NCBI RefSeq assembly: GCF_005405005.1
Contig: NZ_BJDH01000002.1
Coordinates: forward strand, 1-64,000
DNA: 64,000 nucleotides
Source of the DNA: Lactiplantibacillus daoliensis
GTDB lineage: Bacteria > Bacillota > Bacilli > Lactobacillales > Lactobacillaceae
Direction: 5' to 3'
Below are positions 15,887-23,724 of this stretch, piece after piece. The notes below the pieces were generated by a model. That model ran no database searches. It saw only the letters and a list, made by a program, of their open reading frames with translations, and had not been told where the DNA came from. How positions within the stretch are numbered: the stretch's first letter is position 1; each line of letters opens with the position of its first letter. The position numbers and the translations under genes were made by a program.

Positions 15887-16624
15887 ATGTCAGGACATAG
15901 TAAATGGCATAACATCCAAGGCCGTAAAAACGCCCAAGATGCAAAACGTGGAAAGATCTTCCAAAAGATTTCACGTGAATTATTTATGGCTGTAAAAGCC
16001 GGGGGTCCTGATCCAGATTCTAACTCGAATCTTCGGTTGATCATGGATAAGGCCAAAGCCGCCAACATGCCTAAAGATAACATCAAACGGGCAGTTGCTA
16101 AAGGTAGTGGCTCCGATGCTGCGAACTACGAAGAAGTTACCTACGAAGGCTACGGCCCTGGTGGTATCGCTGTTCTGGTTCACGCATTGACAGACAACAA
16201 GAACCGGACTGCTGCAGCAGTTCGTTCAGCCTTCACTCATCATGGCGGTGCTTTAGCTGCTACTGGTGCGGTTAGCTACATGTTTGATCGTAAGGGTTAC
16301 ATCGTGATCCAACGGACTGACGACATGGATACTGATGAAGATACGATGCTGATGGATGTTTTAGACGCTGGTGGCGATGATTTACAATCTAGCGACGAAG
16401 CCTTTGAAATCTATACAGATCCTAAACAATTAGCCCAAGTTCGAGACGCTTTGGAAGCCAAAGGTTACAATTTGGAAAGTGCCGAATTAACCATGATTCC
16501 TGAGACATTAACCGATGTCCCAGAAGACAAGCTCGAGAAATTACAACACATGTTGGAAGAACTCGAAGATAACGACGACGTTGCAGATGTCTACGAAGCC
16601 GCTAACTTCCCTGATGAAGACTAG
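15887..16624 (+). CDS. YebC/PmpR family regulator / translation factor
   Basis: A 245-residue protein beginning [24 protein letters not shown], the YebC hallmark, with [13 protein letters not shown] and an acidic C-terminus. Family members were first described as transcription regulators and more recently (YebC/YeeI types) as factors relieving ribosome stalling at proline stretches. Which role applies cannot be told from sequence. AGAAGGAG precedes the start. Single gene between a good promoter and a strong terminator. Confidence 0.92.
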   Translation: MSGHSKWHNIQGRKNAQDAKRGKIFQKISRELFMAVKAGGPDPDSNSNLRLIMDKAKAANMPKDNIKRAVAKGSGSDAANYEEVTYEGYGPGGIAVLVHALTDNKNRTAAAVRSAFTHHGGALAATGAVSYMFDRKGYIVIQRTDDMDTDEDTMLMDVLDAGGDDLQSSDEAFEIYTDPKQLAQVRDALEAKGYNLESAELTMIPETLTDVPEDKLEKLQHMLEELEDNDDVADVYEAANFPDED

Positions 16625-16634
16625 CATGACTTAA

Positions 16635-16688
16635 AGAAACGGCTTCATATCAACTCGAAAGAGATGATATGAAGCCGTTTCTGTTTAC
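16635..16688 (+). terminator. Strong terminator after the YebC gene
   Basis: An 18-bp perfect stem: AGAAACGGCTTCATATCA (16635-16652) and its complement (16665-16682), 12-base loop, followed by GTTT. The tail is T-poor, so efficiency depends on stem strength. It lies 10 bp after the stop. Confidence 0.7.
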
Positions 16689-16750
16689 AACTACCTGTGT
16701 TAGCTGATTGTCTTGAGCCTAACAACAGTTTAAGACATTTTTAACAGAAC

Positions 16751-17611
16751 TTAACCACGACTTTCTAGCGTTTTAACTTCTAAATGCCGCAAGTAATGGT
16801 AGCTGGCTAACATATCTGCACAAGTCGCGTCCGTGGCATCCGGTACTTCATAGATCATAGTAGCCTGTGGATTTAAGACTGGCAAAACTTGTTGCCAATC
16901 AATTAAACCAGTCCCCAGTGGTAAACTATCGTGTTTTTGGCCAAGTGAATCGACTAAGTGATAGTGCTGAATCAATGGTTTCAAACGTTTCAAGGAAAGC
17001 ATTGTCAACGCCATATCACCTTTAAGACCGATAAACAGGTGGCTTAAATCACAAACCAAAGGCAACTGATGTTGAATGATCTGCTCATCAAGCTGCGGAT
17101 CACCATACATAAAACTCGCTGTAATCCCATTTTCAATCATGACATGACCATCGCCCTGCCGAAGCAACTCATCCAAGCGTGCGAACACCACTTCACGAGC
17201 TTCTTTTAATGAAGCGTAATCCTGAATCAGCGCGGCACTCTCACTCCCACCATAGCCACCATGTACCAATAAACGACAATTTTCGGCCGTAACTAGCTCA
17301 AGTAGTTGTGCGGTAGACTGCTGCAAAAATTGGTACGCTTCCGGCTGCCGCTTTGGATCCAACAATTGGTCCAAATGAACCCCATGAAAACTCATCGGAT
17401 GATGAACAATCACATCCTTGGTCACATTCTGGGTCACAAATTCAATGGCGTTTTTTAAACGATCAAAGCCGGCTGAATCAAAATCCGCCGCACTCGTAAA
17501 AAATTCAAACGTTCTCGGTCGGTATTGCAATCGATCCATCAGTTGGGCTGGTTCAGCCGACGCTTTCAAACCTAATTGGACGACACCTGGCCGTTTCGGT
17601 AAAGTTAACAT
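16751..17611 (-). CDS. Sugar phosphate isomerase/epimerase-like TIM barrel protein
   Basis: 286 residues of the xylose isomerase-like TIM barrel (AP endonuclease family 2 fold). Metal-site candidates are HHPMSFHG (about residues 71-78), LVHGGYGG, MIENG (Glu) , CDLSHLFIG and HYHLVDSLG, spread along the barrel strands as in IolE/IolI-type enzymes. The substrate is unknown. It lies directly downstream of ccpA but is separated by a terminator at 17678-17708. Confidence 0.75.
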   Translation of the reverse strand: MLTLPKRPGVVQLGLKASAEPAQLMDRLQYRPRTFEFFTSAADFDSAGFDRLKNAIEFVTQNVTKDVIVHHPMSFHGVHLDQLLDPKRQPEAYQFLQQSTAQLLELVTAENCRLLVHGGYGGSESAALIQDYASLKEAREVVFARLDELLRQGDGHVMIENGITASFMYGDPQLDEQIIQHQLPLVCDLSHLFIGLKGDMALTMLSLKRLKPLIQHYHLVDSLGQKHDSLPLGTGLIDWQQVLPVLNPQATMIYEVPDATDATCADMLASYHYLRHLEVKTLESRG

Positions 17612-17677
17612 TTTGATTGTTCATTCCTCTCATGTGTCTGGGGTTCCTGCGTGTTGAAAAACTCAATCCCAACTCGA

Positions 17678-17708
17678 CAAAAAAGCCCAGAACCAAAGTC
17701 CTGAGCTT
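17678..17708 (-). terminator. Terminator of ccpA
   Basis: AGCcCAG (17684-17690) and CTGaGCT (17701-17707) pair around a 10-base loop. Six A precede it on the + strand (minus-strand U-tract). It lies 27 bp after the ccpA stop. Confidence 0.6.
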
Positions 17709-17734
17709 AGTATAACGCAATCTCACTAACCGAC

Positions 17735-18745
17735 CTATTTCGCCGATTTAGTCGATGCACGACGGGCAATCCCATATGGTAAGGTAACCGTCTTTTCATC
17801 CAATTCTTTATCATTCATTAACTTAGTTAACATCCGCATCGCCACGGCACCGATATCGTACAATGGTTGCGTGATCGACGTAATTGCTGGCCGCGTGATT
17901 TGCGTCACAATTGTGTCGTTACTAGTGATTACTTCCAAATCGTCTGGCACACTCACACCAGATTCGATGCTGGCATTGATAATCCCAGCTGCCATTTCAT
18001 CATCACCAACGAAAACAGCGGTTGCGCCACTATCAGCGATAACTGGTTGTAACTTCGTCCCAGCATCGTATGAATAGCCGGCTTCATAAATTAACTTGTC
18101 ATCATAAGGTAATTTAGCCTTGTTCAAAGCCCGCTTATAACCAGTCAAACGGTATTCCGCATTGATAGATTGTGACAACGGTCCGAGAGCCAAAGCAATC
18201 TTCTTGTGTCCACGTTGAATTAAATTGGTCACTGATTCTTCAACTGCCGCTGCATAGTCAATGTTTACACTAGGCGTATCCCCTTGTGGATCAACCGTCC
18301 CAGCTAAAACCACTGGTGCCTTAGCACGTTTGAATTCAGCTCGAAGTTTATCATCAATATGGTTCCCCATGAAAATGACACCATCAACTTGCTTAGCCAT
18401 CAACGTGTTCAAAACATTCACTTCTTGTTCGCCAGCATCGTCAGAATTGGTTAAAATGATGTTATATTTGTACATCATCGCAATATCATCAATCCCCCGT
18501 GCTAATGAAGCAAAGTAAATATTGGTGACATCAGGAATAATGACCCCAACCGTTGTTGAACGCTTGCTAGCAAGCCCTCGAGCAACTGCATTGGGCCGAT
18601 AATCAAGTCGTTCAATAACTGCCAAGACCTTTTTACGGGTCGCTGGTTTCACATTTGGATTCCCATTAACGACCCGTGAAACTGTAGCCATTGAAACCGC
18701 CGCTTCACGTGCCACATCATAAATCGTAACTGTTTGTTTTTCCAT
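17735..18745 (-). CDS. ccpA: Catabolite control protein A
   Basis: A 336-residue LacI/GalR regulator: N-terminal helix-turn-helix TIYDVAREAAVSMATVSRVVNGN with hinge helix RPNAVARGLASKRS, then a periplasmic-binding-like core with TVGVIIPDVTNIYFA. CcpA binds HPr-Ser46-P and cre sites to mediate carbon catabolite control. Its place next to pepQ in divergent orientation is diagnostic in lactobacilli. A cre site lies in the shared 265-bp gap, consistent with autoregulation. It would govern the cre upstream of the beta-glucoside PTS at 24.8 kb. Confidence 0.96.
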   Translation of the reverse strand: MEKQTVTIYDVAREAAVSMATVSRVVNGNPNVKPATRKKVLAVIERLDYRPNAVARGLASKRSTTVGVIIPDVTNIYFASLARGIDDIAMMYKYNIILTNSDDAGEQEVNVLNTLMAKQVDGVIFMGNHIDDKLRAEFKRAKAPVVLAGTVDPQGDTPSVNIDYAAAVEESVTNLIQRGHKKIALALGPLSQSINAEYRLTGYKRALNKAKLPYDDKLIYEAGYSYDAGTKLQPVIADSGATAVFVGDDEMAAGIINASIESGVSVPDDLEVITSNDTIVTQITRPAITSITQPLYDIGAVAMRMLTKLMNDKELDEKTVTLPYGIARRASTKSAK

Positions 18746-18850
18746 ATAAAATAGCCCTTTCTTACTTGGTATAACTTGTTTTCATTCGTTTTCATGCAAC
18801 ATCAACCAATATAGCAAAATTATCGCGGCGATGCAACTTAAGAAACTAAT

Positions 18851-18864
18851 TGAAATCGCTTTCA
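18851..18864. promoter_or_regulatory. cre site between ccpA and pepQ
   Basis: TGAAATCGCTTTCA fits the cre consensus TGWAANCGNTNWCA without mismatch. It sits about 105 bp upstream of ccpA and 80 bp upstream of the pepQ -35 box. This agrees with CcpA control of both divergent genes known for the ccpA-pepQ locus of lactobacilli. Confidence 0.8.
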
Positions 18865-18943
18865 TGAAAATAATACCGTACTTGTTTTCAAAAAGCAAGA
18901 TTTTACAACGACTTTTTCAAAGACAAGCGCTTCTTTTCTCACT

Positions 18944-18972
18944 TTGCTTTAATGAAGCGCATAGACTAAACT
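18944..18972 (+). promoter_or_regulatory. pepQ promoter
   Basis: TTGCTT (18944-18949), 17-base spacer, TAAACT (18967-18972), 38 bp before the GTG start at 19011. Confidence 0.55.
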
Positions 18973-19010
18973 AAGACTAGCAACAAAACTTAACTTAAGG
19001 AGTGATCTAA

Positions 19011-20120
19011 GTGGCAGATTATACTAAACTGCAACAAGTACGTCAATGGACCGTCGACAACCATGTTGACGTGACCTATGTTAGCGATTATCATACGATT
19101 TCTTATCTCACTGGTTTTGGGAGTGATCCGATTGAACGGACGCTCGCCCTCTTCGTCTTCGCGGACGCCGAACCATTCTTATTTGCACCCGCACTAGAAG
19201 TTGAAGCAATTAAAGGCACTGGCTGGCCTTACCCAGTTTACGGTTACTTGGACCATGAAGATCCCTACGCCTTGATTGCCAAACATATTACCGATCAATT
19301 GACCGATCCTAAGGTCTGGGCATTAGAAGAGGCCAGTTTAACTTTAGGCCGTTTCCAAGCTATTCAGAAAGAATTCCCAGCAGCCCACTTTGATAAAAAC
19401 TTATCACCAATGATTCAACAACTTCGTTTGGTCAAAACACCAGATGAATTAGAAAAATTGAATGTTGCTGGTAAATGGGCTGACTTTGCCTTTGAAAAAG
19501 GCTTTGCTGCCGTTAAAGAGGGCCGCACTGAACAACAAGTCGCTGCTGAACTTCAATATGCCTTGATGCAAAAAGGCGTGATGGAAATGAGCTTTGGCAC
19601 GTTGATTCAAGCCGGCGCTCACGCTGCTGAGCCACATGGTGCCACCAGTCAGGCTAAAATCAAGCCAAATGAATTTGTTTTGTTTGACCTGGGTGTCATG
19701 TGGGAAGGCTACGCATCTGATGCCTCACGGACGATTGCCTACGGTCAGCCAACCGCTAAGCAAAAAGAAATCTATGACGTTTGTCTTGAAGCTCAGTTAA
19801 CGGCCCAAGCCGCTGTTAAGCCAGGTATGGCTGCCGAAGATGTCGATAAATTGGCTCGTGACGTGATCACCAAGGCCGGCTATGGTGAGTACTTTATTCA
19901 CCGTCTTGGCCATGGCTTAGGTCAAACTGACCATGAATTCCCATCCATCATGGCTGGAAACCATATGCCATTAGTTGAAGGAATGTGCTTCTCCATCGAA
20001 CCTGGGATTTATATTCCAGGCGTCGCAGGCGTTCGAATCGAAGACTGTGGTGTTGTAACTAAGGATGGCTTCAAGCCATTCACTCATACTTCTAAAGACT
20101 TGAAAATTTTAGATATTTAA
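19011..20120 (+). CDS. pepQ: Xaa-Pro dipeptidase (prolidase) PepQ
   Basis: A 369-residue metallopeptidase of family M24 that cleaves Xaa-Pro dipeptides in the cytoplasm. The pita-bread domain keeps the five metal ligands: LFDLGVMWEGYASDASRT (two Asp), HRLGHGLGQ (His), FSIEPGIY (Glu) and GVRIEDCG (Glu). The N-terminal creatinase-like domain is present. It starts with GTG after AAGGAGTGATCTAA. The gene is paired divergently with ccpA as in other lactobacilli. Confidence 0.95.
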   Translation: MADYTKLQQVRQWTVDNHVDVTYVSDYHTISYLTGFGSDPIERTLALFVFADAEPFLFAPALEVEAIKGTGWPYPVYGYLDHEDPYALIAKHITDQLTDPKVWALEEASLTLGRFQAIQKEFPAAHFDKNLSPMIQQLRLVKTPDELEKLNVAGKWADFAFEKGFAAVKEGRTEQQVAAELQYALMQKGVMEMSFGTLIQAGAHAAEPHGATSQAKIKPNEFVLFDLGVMWEGYASDASRTIAYGQPTAKQKEIYDVCLEAQLTAQAAVKPGMAAEDVDKLARDVITKAGYGEYFIHRLGHGLGQTDHEFPSIMAGNHMPLVEGMCFSIEPGIYIPGVAGVRIEDCGVVTKDGFKPFTHTSKDLKILDI

Positions 20121-20123
20121 GCC

Positions 20124-20165
20124 AACAAAACAGAGTCTGGGACACCCCCAGGCTCTGTTTGTTGT
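20124..20165 (+). terminator. pepQ terminator
   Basis: ACAAAACAGAGtCTGG (from 20124) pairs with CCAGGCTCTGTTTGT around a short GACACC-type loop, followed by TGTT. It begins 3 bp after the stop codon. Confidence 0.7.
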
Positions 20166-20187
20166 TCCTAATATTTATAGTCGAAAC

Positions 20188-20297
20188 GTGGAACAAAAGG
20201 CTGCGACCTCCGCTTAGCTACGAAAGTCGAACGATTGAAAATGCCAATCATTCGACTTTCTAGGCTATGCTCGGTAGCAGATCACCTTTTGTTCCAC
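20188..20297. repeat. ~110-bp imperfect palindromic element
   Basis: The ends GTGGAACAAAAGG (20188-20200) and CCTTTTGTTCCAC (20285-20297) are perfect 13-bp inverted repeats. A second pair, AAAGTCGAAcGATTG (20223-20237) and CAATCaTTCGACTTT (20245-20259), encloses a 7-base loop, and the arms between are partly complementary. The whole can fold into one long hairpin. The element stands between the pepQ terminator and the aldo/keto reductase stop (20307), followed by TCTTTTTTGT, so it may also act as a terminator. I saw no second full copy in the window. Confidence 0.6.
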
Positions 20298-20306
20298 TCT
20301 TTTTTG

Positions 20307-21260
20307 TTATGGCAAATCATTACCGGCTGCAAAGTAGACGTCATACCACTCTTGTTTGGTCAATGTGACATCCGCGCCGGCGATACTTTCCGTTAAATGC
20401 TGAGGGTTCATTGATCCCAAAATAACTTGCATCTGCGCGGGATGCCGCAATATCCAAGCCGTTGCGATGGCATTCTTCGTCACACCATACTTGTCTGCCA
20501 AAGCCTGTAACTCATCATTTAAACCCTGAAACTTTGGATTATCAATAAACGTGCCGGCAAACATGCCATATTGATACGGTGACCAAGCCTGAATCGTCAT
20601 CTGATGCAGACGTGAGTATTCAATAACTTCACCATCACGATTAATACTCCGGTCATCTTGCATGTTCGTATGCAACCCAAAGTCAATTGGTCCTGTATGC
20701 ATGATGCCAAACTGGAGCTGGTTAATGATTAACTTTTGATTAATCGCTTGCTGAACAAGTTCAACCTGCATTGGGTTAAAGTTGGAAACCCCAAAGTGTC
20801 GGACTTTACCACTGCTTTGTAAGTCATCAAACGCAGCCGCTACTTCATCCGTTTCCATCAAAGGATCCGGTCGATGTAGCAAAAATGAATCTAAGTAATC
20901 CACTTGTAGCCGTTGCAAGATACCATCAACGGTCGCAATTAAATGTTGTTTTGAAAAATCGTAACGTTGACCGAAAACCAGCTCTCCACTACTTTTTTCA
21001 GGATCAAGCACAATTCCACCTTTAGATTGAATAAAGAAATCGTCGCGTTTAAGACCGGATTGCTTTAATGCCGTTCCAAACGTCTTTTCTGACTCCCCAT
21101 TACCGTATATATCCGCAGCATCAATCATATTAACGCCATGTTCGTGAACCACATTAAGCACATTCGCCGCTTCAGTGGTATTTAAACGGACCATCCGCAT
21201 GATCCCTAAAGCCACCGCCGAAACACGATTTTGAGTTGAACCGAGTTGAATTGTTTTCAT
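20307..21260 (-). CDS. Aldo/keto reductase
   Basis: 317 residues from ATG 21260 (GGGAG nine bases upstream); the longer frame adds no conserved residues. AKR TIM-barrel motifs: the Asp in DAADIYGNGESEKTFG (catalytic Asp and Tyr near residues 48-53), a Lys in IQSKGG, the His in FLLHRPDPL, VRHFGVSNF, and the C-terminal cofactor-binding IATAWILRHPAQMQVILGS. The family reduces aldehydes or ketones with NADPH. Substrate unknown (YdhF-like). The promoter carries a MerR-type palindrome between boxes 19 bp apart, so a MerR-family regulator sensing aldehyde, thiol or metal stress probably controls it. Confidence 0.9.
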   Translation of the reverse strand: MKTIQLGSTQNRVSAVALGIMRMVRLNTTEAANVLNVVHEHGVNMIDAADIYGNGESEKTFGTALKQSGLKRDDFFIQSKGGIVLDPEKSSGELVFGQRYDFSKQHLIATVDGILQRLQVDYLDSFLLHRPDPLMETDEVAAAFDDLQSSGKVRHFGVSNFNPMQVELVQQAINQKLIINQLQFGIMHTGPIDFGLHTNMQDDRSINRDGEVIEYSRLHQMTIQAWSPYQYGMFAGTFIDNPKFQGLNDELQALADKYGVTKNAIATAWILRHPAQMQVILGSMNPQHLTESIAGADVTLTKQEWYDVYFAAGNDLP

Positions 21261-21283
21261 AACTTTTAACTCCCTTGATTTAA

Positions 21284-21442
21284 TCACATGGTTAGCATAA
21301 GGCTTAGAGTTAACTCTAAGTCAATCTTTTCAGGAAACTTTTTAACTTCGTAAGCCTGGACTTGATTCAGTAAGTCATTCAAGTTTAACGTTGGAATTTG
21401 ATCACAATCCACAGCCGCTTCACTTCCAAGCCGTTGCGCCAA
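21284..21442 (-). CDS. Possible small protein or gene remnant
   Basis: A 52-residue reading frame from TTG 21442 to TGA 21284, ending in LELTLSLMLTM. Its composition looks protein-like (amphipathic, Asn/Leu/Asp-rich in the middle), but there is no proper ribosome site in front of the TTG: an AAGGGG lies some 25 bases before it and fits a different frame (ATG ATG) which stops after 11-12 codons. It may be the 3' remnant of a larger gene or chance. Its 3' end includes the promoter of the aldo/keto reductase. Confidence 0.25.
   Translation of the reverse strand: MAQRLGSEAAVDCDQIPTLNLNDLLNQVQAYEVKKFPEKIDLELTLSLMLTM
21294..21324 (-). promoter_or_regulatory. MerR-type promoter of the aldo/keto reductase
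   Basis: On the minus strand TTGACT (21319-21324) and TATGCT (21294-21299) are separated by 19 bases, longer than normal. The spacer holds the perfect 18-bp palindrome CTTAGAGTTAACTCTAAG (21303-21320), which overlaps the end of the -35 box. A long spacer with a centred dyad is the hallmark of MerR-family activated promoters (e.g. AdhR-type operators CTTAAAGTTAACTTTAAG). No MerR gene is visible in the window. Confidence 0.75.
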
Positions 21443-21524
21443 TTGAATACATCATTAATTTCCCCTTAAGACACTAAAAAAAGCCACACACACTTTGGCA
21501 TATGACTCTCAGTTTAAAAACTAA

Positions 21525-22037
21525 TTATTCTTCAGACTTAGGTTCATCGGTAGTAGCATCCGCTTCACTGGTCGCCGCATCAGTTGTGCTTTCTGCTTCG
21601 GATTCAGCCGAAGGTGCCACTGAAGTCTCCACGTTATCAAAGGCAGCAGCTGAATCAATCACGATATCATCGCTGTCGTCTTCGTCATCGCTCTCCGCTT
21701 CAACGCGTGCCAATTCAGAACGCAGGCTATCTGTTGCCTGGTCTAAGCTAGAACTAAAGCTCTCACCGTCTTCGGACTTGGCAGCTTGATATTGATCTGC
21801 AAAGTCTGCCACTTTGCTTTTGGCATCAGCAAATTGCTTGCTAGCTTCATCTTTGAAATCTTCAGCGGCATCATTCGCATAAAACGCGTAATCAATCGCC
21901 CGATCCTTGAAGTCAGCTAATCCCTGTTGTGCTTTTGCTTTCAATTCAGCCTTTTTATCATCATCCATTTTCATGGCGACGGTTACGATGGCCGCACCAC
22001 CAAGTGCTAAACCAAATAAGAATCCCTTTTTCGACAT
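21525..22037 (-). CDS. YtxH-like general stress protein
   Basis: 170 residues. The N-terminus MSKKGFLFGLALGGAAIVTVAMKMDDD is a single membrane-anchored helix typical of YtxH-domain proteins; then an amphipathic helical stretch with repeated Ala/Lys/Asp (residues 28-90) and an acidic Glu/Ser/Asp/Thr tail (from 100). Function unknown; homologues are stress induced. It is the second gene of a unit with the DUF948 gene, 2 bp apart. Confidence 0.75.
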   Translation of the reverse strand: MSKKGFLFGLALGGAAIVTVAMKMDDDKKAELKAKAQQGLADFKDRAIDYAFYANDAAEDFKDEASKQFADAKSKVADFADQYQAAKSEDGESFSSSLDQATDSLRSELARVEAESDDEDDSDDIVIDSAAAFDNVETSVAPSAESEAESTTDAATSEADATTDEPKSEE

Positions 22038-22039
22038 AA

Positions 22040-22456
22040 TTAAGACTCCTCGCTATTATTTTTTGAGCGTCGGTTCCGGTACACATCAAATGCGGCTTTA
22101 CCGACCTTCGAAGCACTCGCAAACTTACTCCGCTTTTCATTGTTTTTACCAACCTTGGCCGTTAATTCCCGCGTCGCAGCATTTAGATCTGAAACACTCT
22201 GACCTAAATCGCCCATGGCCTTAAAGGCTGGGTCAATCGTGGCAACTTTACCATTGACATCTTTTAAAAGTTCATTGGCATTTGACATGATTTTTTCAGT
22301 TTCATGTGATAAGGCATCCACATCATCCGTAATCGTATTCAAGCTACGGTTGACTTCACCCATCGTCTTCGTAATACGGACTAAGAAAATCCCGATGAAG
22401 CAAACTAATAATAAGAATGCTACGGCGGCAATGATCCCCGCAATATGTGTAATCAT
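22040..22456 (-). CDS. DUF948 domain protein
   Basis: A 138-residue protein: one N-terminal transmembrane helix (IAGIIAAVAFLLLVCFIGIFL, about residues 4-24), followed by a long predicted coiled coil (MGEVNRSLNTITDDVDALSHETEKIM and on, about 35-105). This matches DUF948/YtxG proteins paired with YtxH genes in Firmicutes as a stress-related envelope pair. The downstream YtxH-like gene is coupled with it. Function unknown. Confidence 0.85.
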   Translation of the reverse strand: MITHIAGIIAAVAFLLLVCFIGIFLVRITKTMGEVNRSLNTITDDVDALSHETEKIMSNANELLKDVNGKVATIDPAFKAMGDLGQSVSDLNAATRELTAKVGKNNEKRSKFASASKVGKAAFDVYRNRRSKNNSEES

Positions 22457-22495
22457 CTTAAAAATTCCTCCTTCAACAGCATCTACATTAGAATA

Positions 22496-22524
22496 AGCAT
22501 AGCATTGTCATAAAAATACTGCAA
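22496..22524 (-). promoter_or_regulatory. Promoter of the DUF948/YtxH unit
   Basis: On the minus strand TTGCAG (22519-22524), 17-base spacer, TATGCT (22496-22501), about 40 bp before ATG 22456. Confidence 0.45.
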
Positions 22525-22716
22525 TGAAAAAAGTGCTTACAACCTGATAAGATTAGCCTTTGAGTTGTAGCGCTTACATGACCGGCCATTTACTTACTAA
22601 CGCACCTGCCGATTATTTCAATTCACCACAGCGTAATAGGCTAAAAATACTCAGGGACACTGTCCATCTTCAGCGTCTACCTGTCTTCAACCCTCATGAA
22701 ACGTTTTGAATTCAAC

Positions 22717-22745
22717 TTGGTTCAAGGAGCCAAATCTGCTAAACT
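22717..22745 (+). promoter_or_regulatory. Promoter of the MscS-type channel gene
   Basis: TTGGTT (22717-22722), 17-base spacer, TAAACT (22740-22745), 33 bp before ATG 22778. Confidence 0.5.
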
Positions 22746-22777
22746 AAATTTCAGACAACTTTAACGAAGGTGAAAAA

Positions 22778-23662
22778 ATGTTTTTTCCATTAAATCTTGG
22801 TGTCGTAGAAACACCAAAACAAGTCTCAGTGTGGATGAGATTGGTTTCCAAAATCGATTGGCAACAAATCGTTCTCAATATTGGCGGTAAAGTTATTGAA
22901 ATTATCCTCTTCAGTGCCCTATTTTGGATCATTGACCGGATTGGTAAACACTTGATCCATCATGTATTTATTGCCAACGCTAATACAAACGATAATGCTT
23001 CCAATCGGCTTTCAACCATCTTTACGCTATTATTAAATATTTTTCATTATATTATTATGTTTTTCTGGCTTTACGCCATTCTCTCAACCTTAGGCGTGCC
23101 AGTTGGCACCCTGATTGCCAGCGCCGGGATATTCAGTGTGGCATTAGGCTTAGGTGCTCAAGGATTTGTGAGTGACATTGTCACTGGCTTCTTCATTTTG
23201 CTAGAGGACCAATTCGACGTCGGGGATTACGTCAAGATTGAAACCGTCGAAGGTACAGTTTCAGCGATGGGGTTACGCACAACTCAGATCACCAGTGCAG
23301 ATGGGACCTTGAATTTTGTTCCTAATCGTAAGATCTTGATCATCAGTAATCAATCACGAAACGATATGCGGGTCTTGATCGACTTGCATATTACAGCCAG
23401 CACCCCTGCAACCGAATTAACCCAAGCCATTGAAGCCACCAACAAAACTTTGATACCAGATTATCCCGACATCATCGGTGAACCTGATATTCAAGGTGTC
23501 ACCACTCAGGCAGATGGCACATTAGTCTTTCGAGTCCAGTTTTACGTTAAAAATGGGATGCAATTTGCCATTCAACGAGACTTTTTAGCCGCCTATTTAG
23601 CTGCTGCGAAAGACGCTGGTATTCAGTTACCTTCCCTATCATTATATCGACCACATCCATAG
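22778..23662 (+). CDS. Small-conductance mechanosensitive channel (MscS family)
   Basis: 294 residues. Hydrophobic helices near residues 30-55 and 80-100 are followed by the pore-lining TM3 GTLIASAGIFSVALGLGAQGFVSDIVTGFFILLEDQFDVGDYV, rich in the Gly/Ala pairs that pack the MscS pore. A C-terminal cytoplasmic beta/alpha domain follows (FVPNRKILIISN). It opens on membrane tension to release solutes in hypo-osmotic shock. GAAGGTG lies 6 bases before the ATG. Confidence 0.92.
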   Translation: MFFPLNLGVVETPKQVSVWMRLVSKIDWQQIVLNIGGKVIEIILFSALFWIIDRIGKHLIHHVFIANANTNDNASNRLSTIFTLLLNIFHYIIMFFWLYAILSTLGVPVGTLIASAGIFSVALGLGAQGFVSDIVTGFFILLEDQFDVGDYVKIETVEGTVSAMGLRTTQITSADGTLNFVPNRKILIISNQSRNDMRVLIDLHITASTPATELTQAIEATNKTLIPDYPDIIGEPDIQGVTTQADGTLVFRVQFYVKNGMQFAIQRDFLAAYLAAAKDAGIQLPSLSLYRPHP

Positions 23663-23666
23663 AACC

Positions 23667-23721
23667 TAAAAAAGGTGTTATCTGGATACTTGAACAAAAG
23701 TATTCGATAACACCTTTTTTG
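23667..23721. terminator. Bidirectional terminator between MscS and AraC genes
   Basis: AAAAAAGGTGTTATC (23669-23683) pairs perfectly with GATAACACCTTTTTT (23706-23720). An inner GATACTT/AAGTATtc pair prolongs the stem. The A and T runs flank both sides, and the flanking genes are convergent. Confidence 0.85.
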
Positions 23722-23724
23722 AAC

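Larger units (their letters stand above)
22457..22777. other. Divergent intergenic region (321 bp)
   Basis: It holds the outward promoters of the DUF948 unit (22496-22524) and of the MscS gene (22717-22745). In between, TGTAGCGCTTACA (22566-22578) resembles a cre site but is one base short. No RNA gene or other coding frame convinced me. Confidence 0.5.

Noticed and set aside
15742-16086. 114-residue minus-strand frame over the YebC start
   Set aside because: Antisense to a well-supported gene and its promoter; composition not protein-like.
22566-22578. cre-like TGTAGCGCTTACA upstream of DUF948 and MscS genes
   Set aside because: One base too short for the cre consensus and not at a promoter box.
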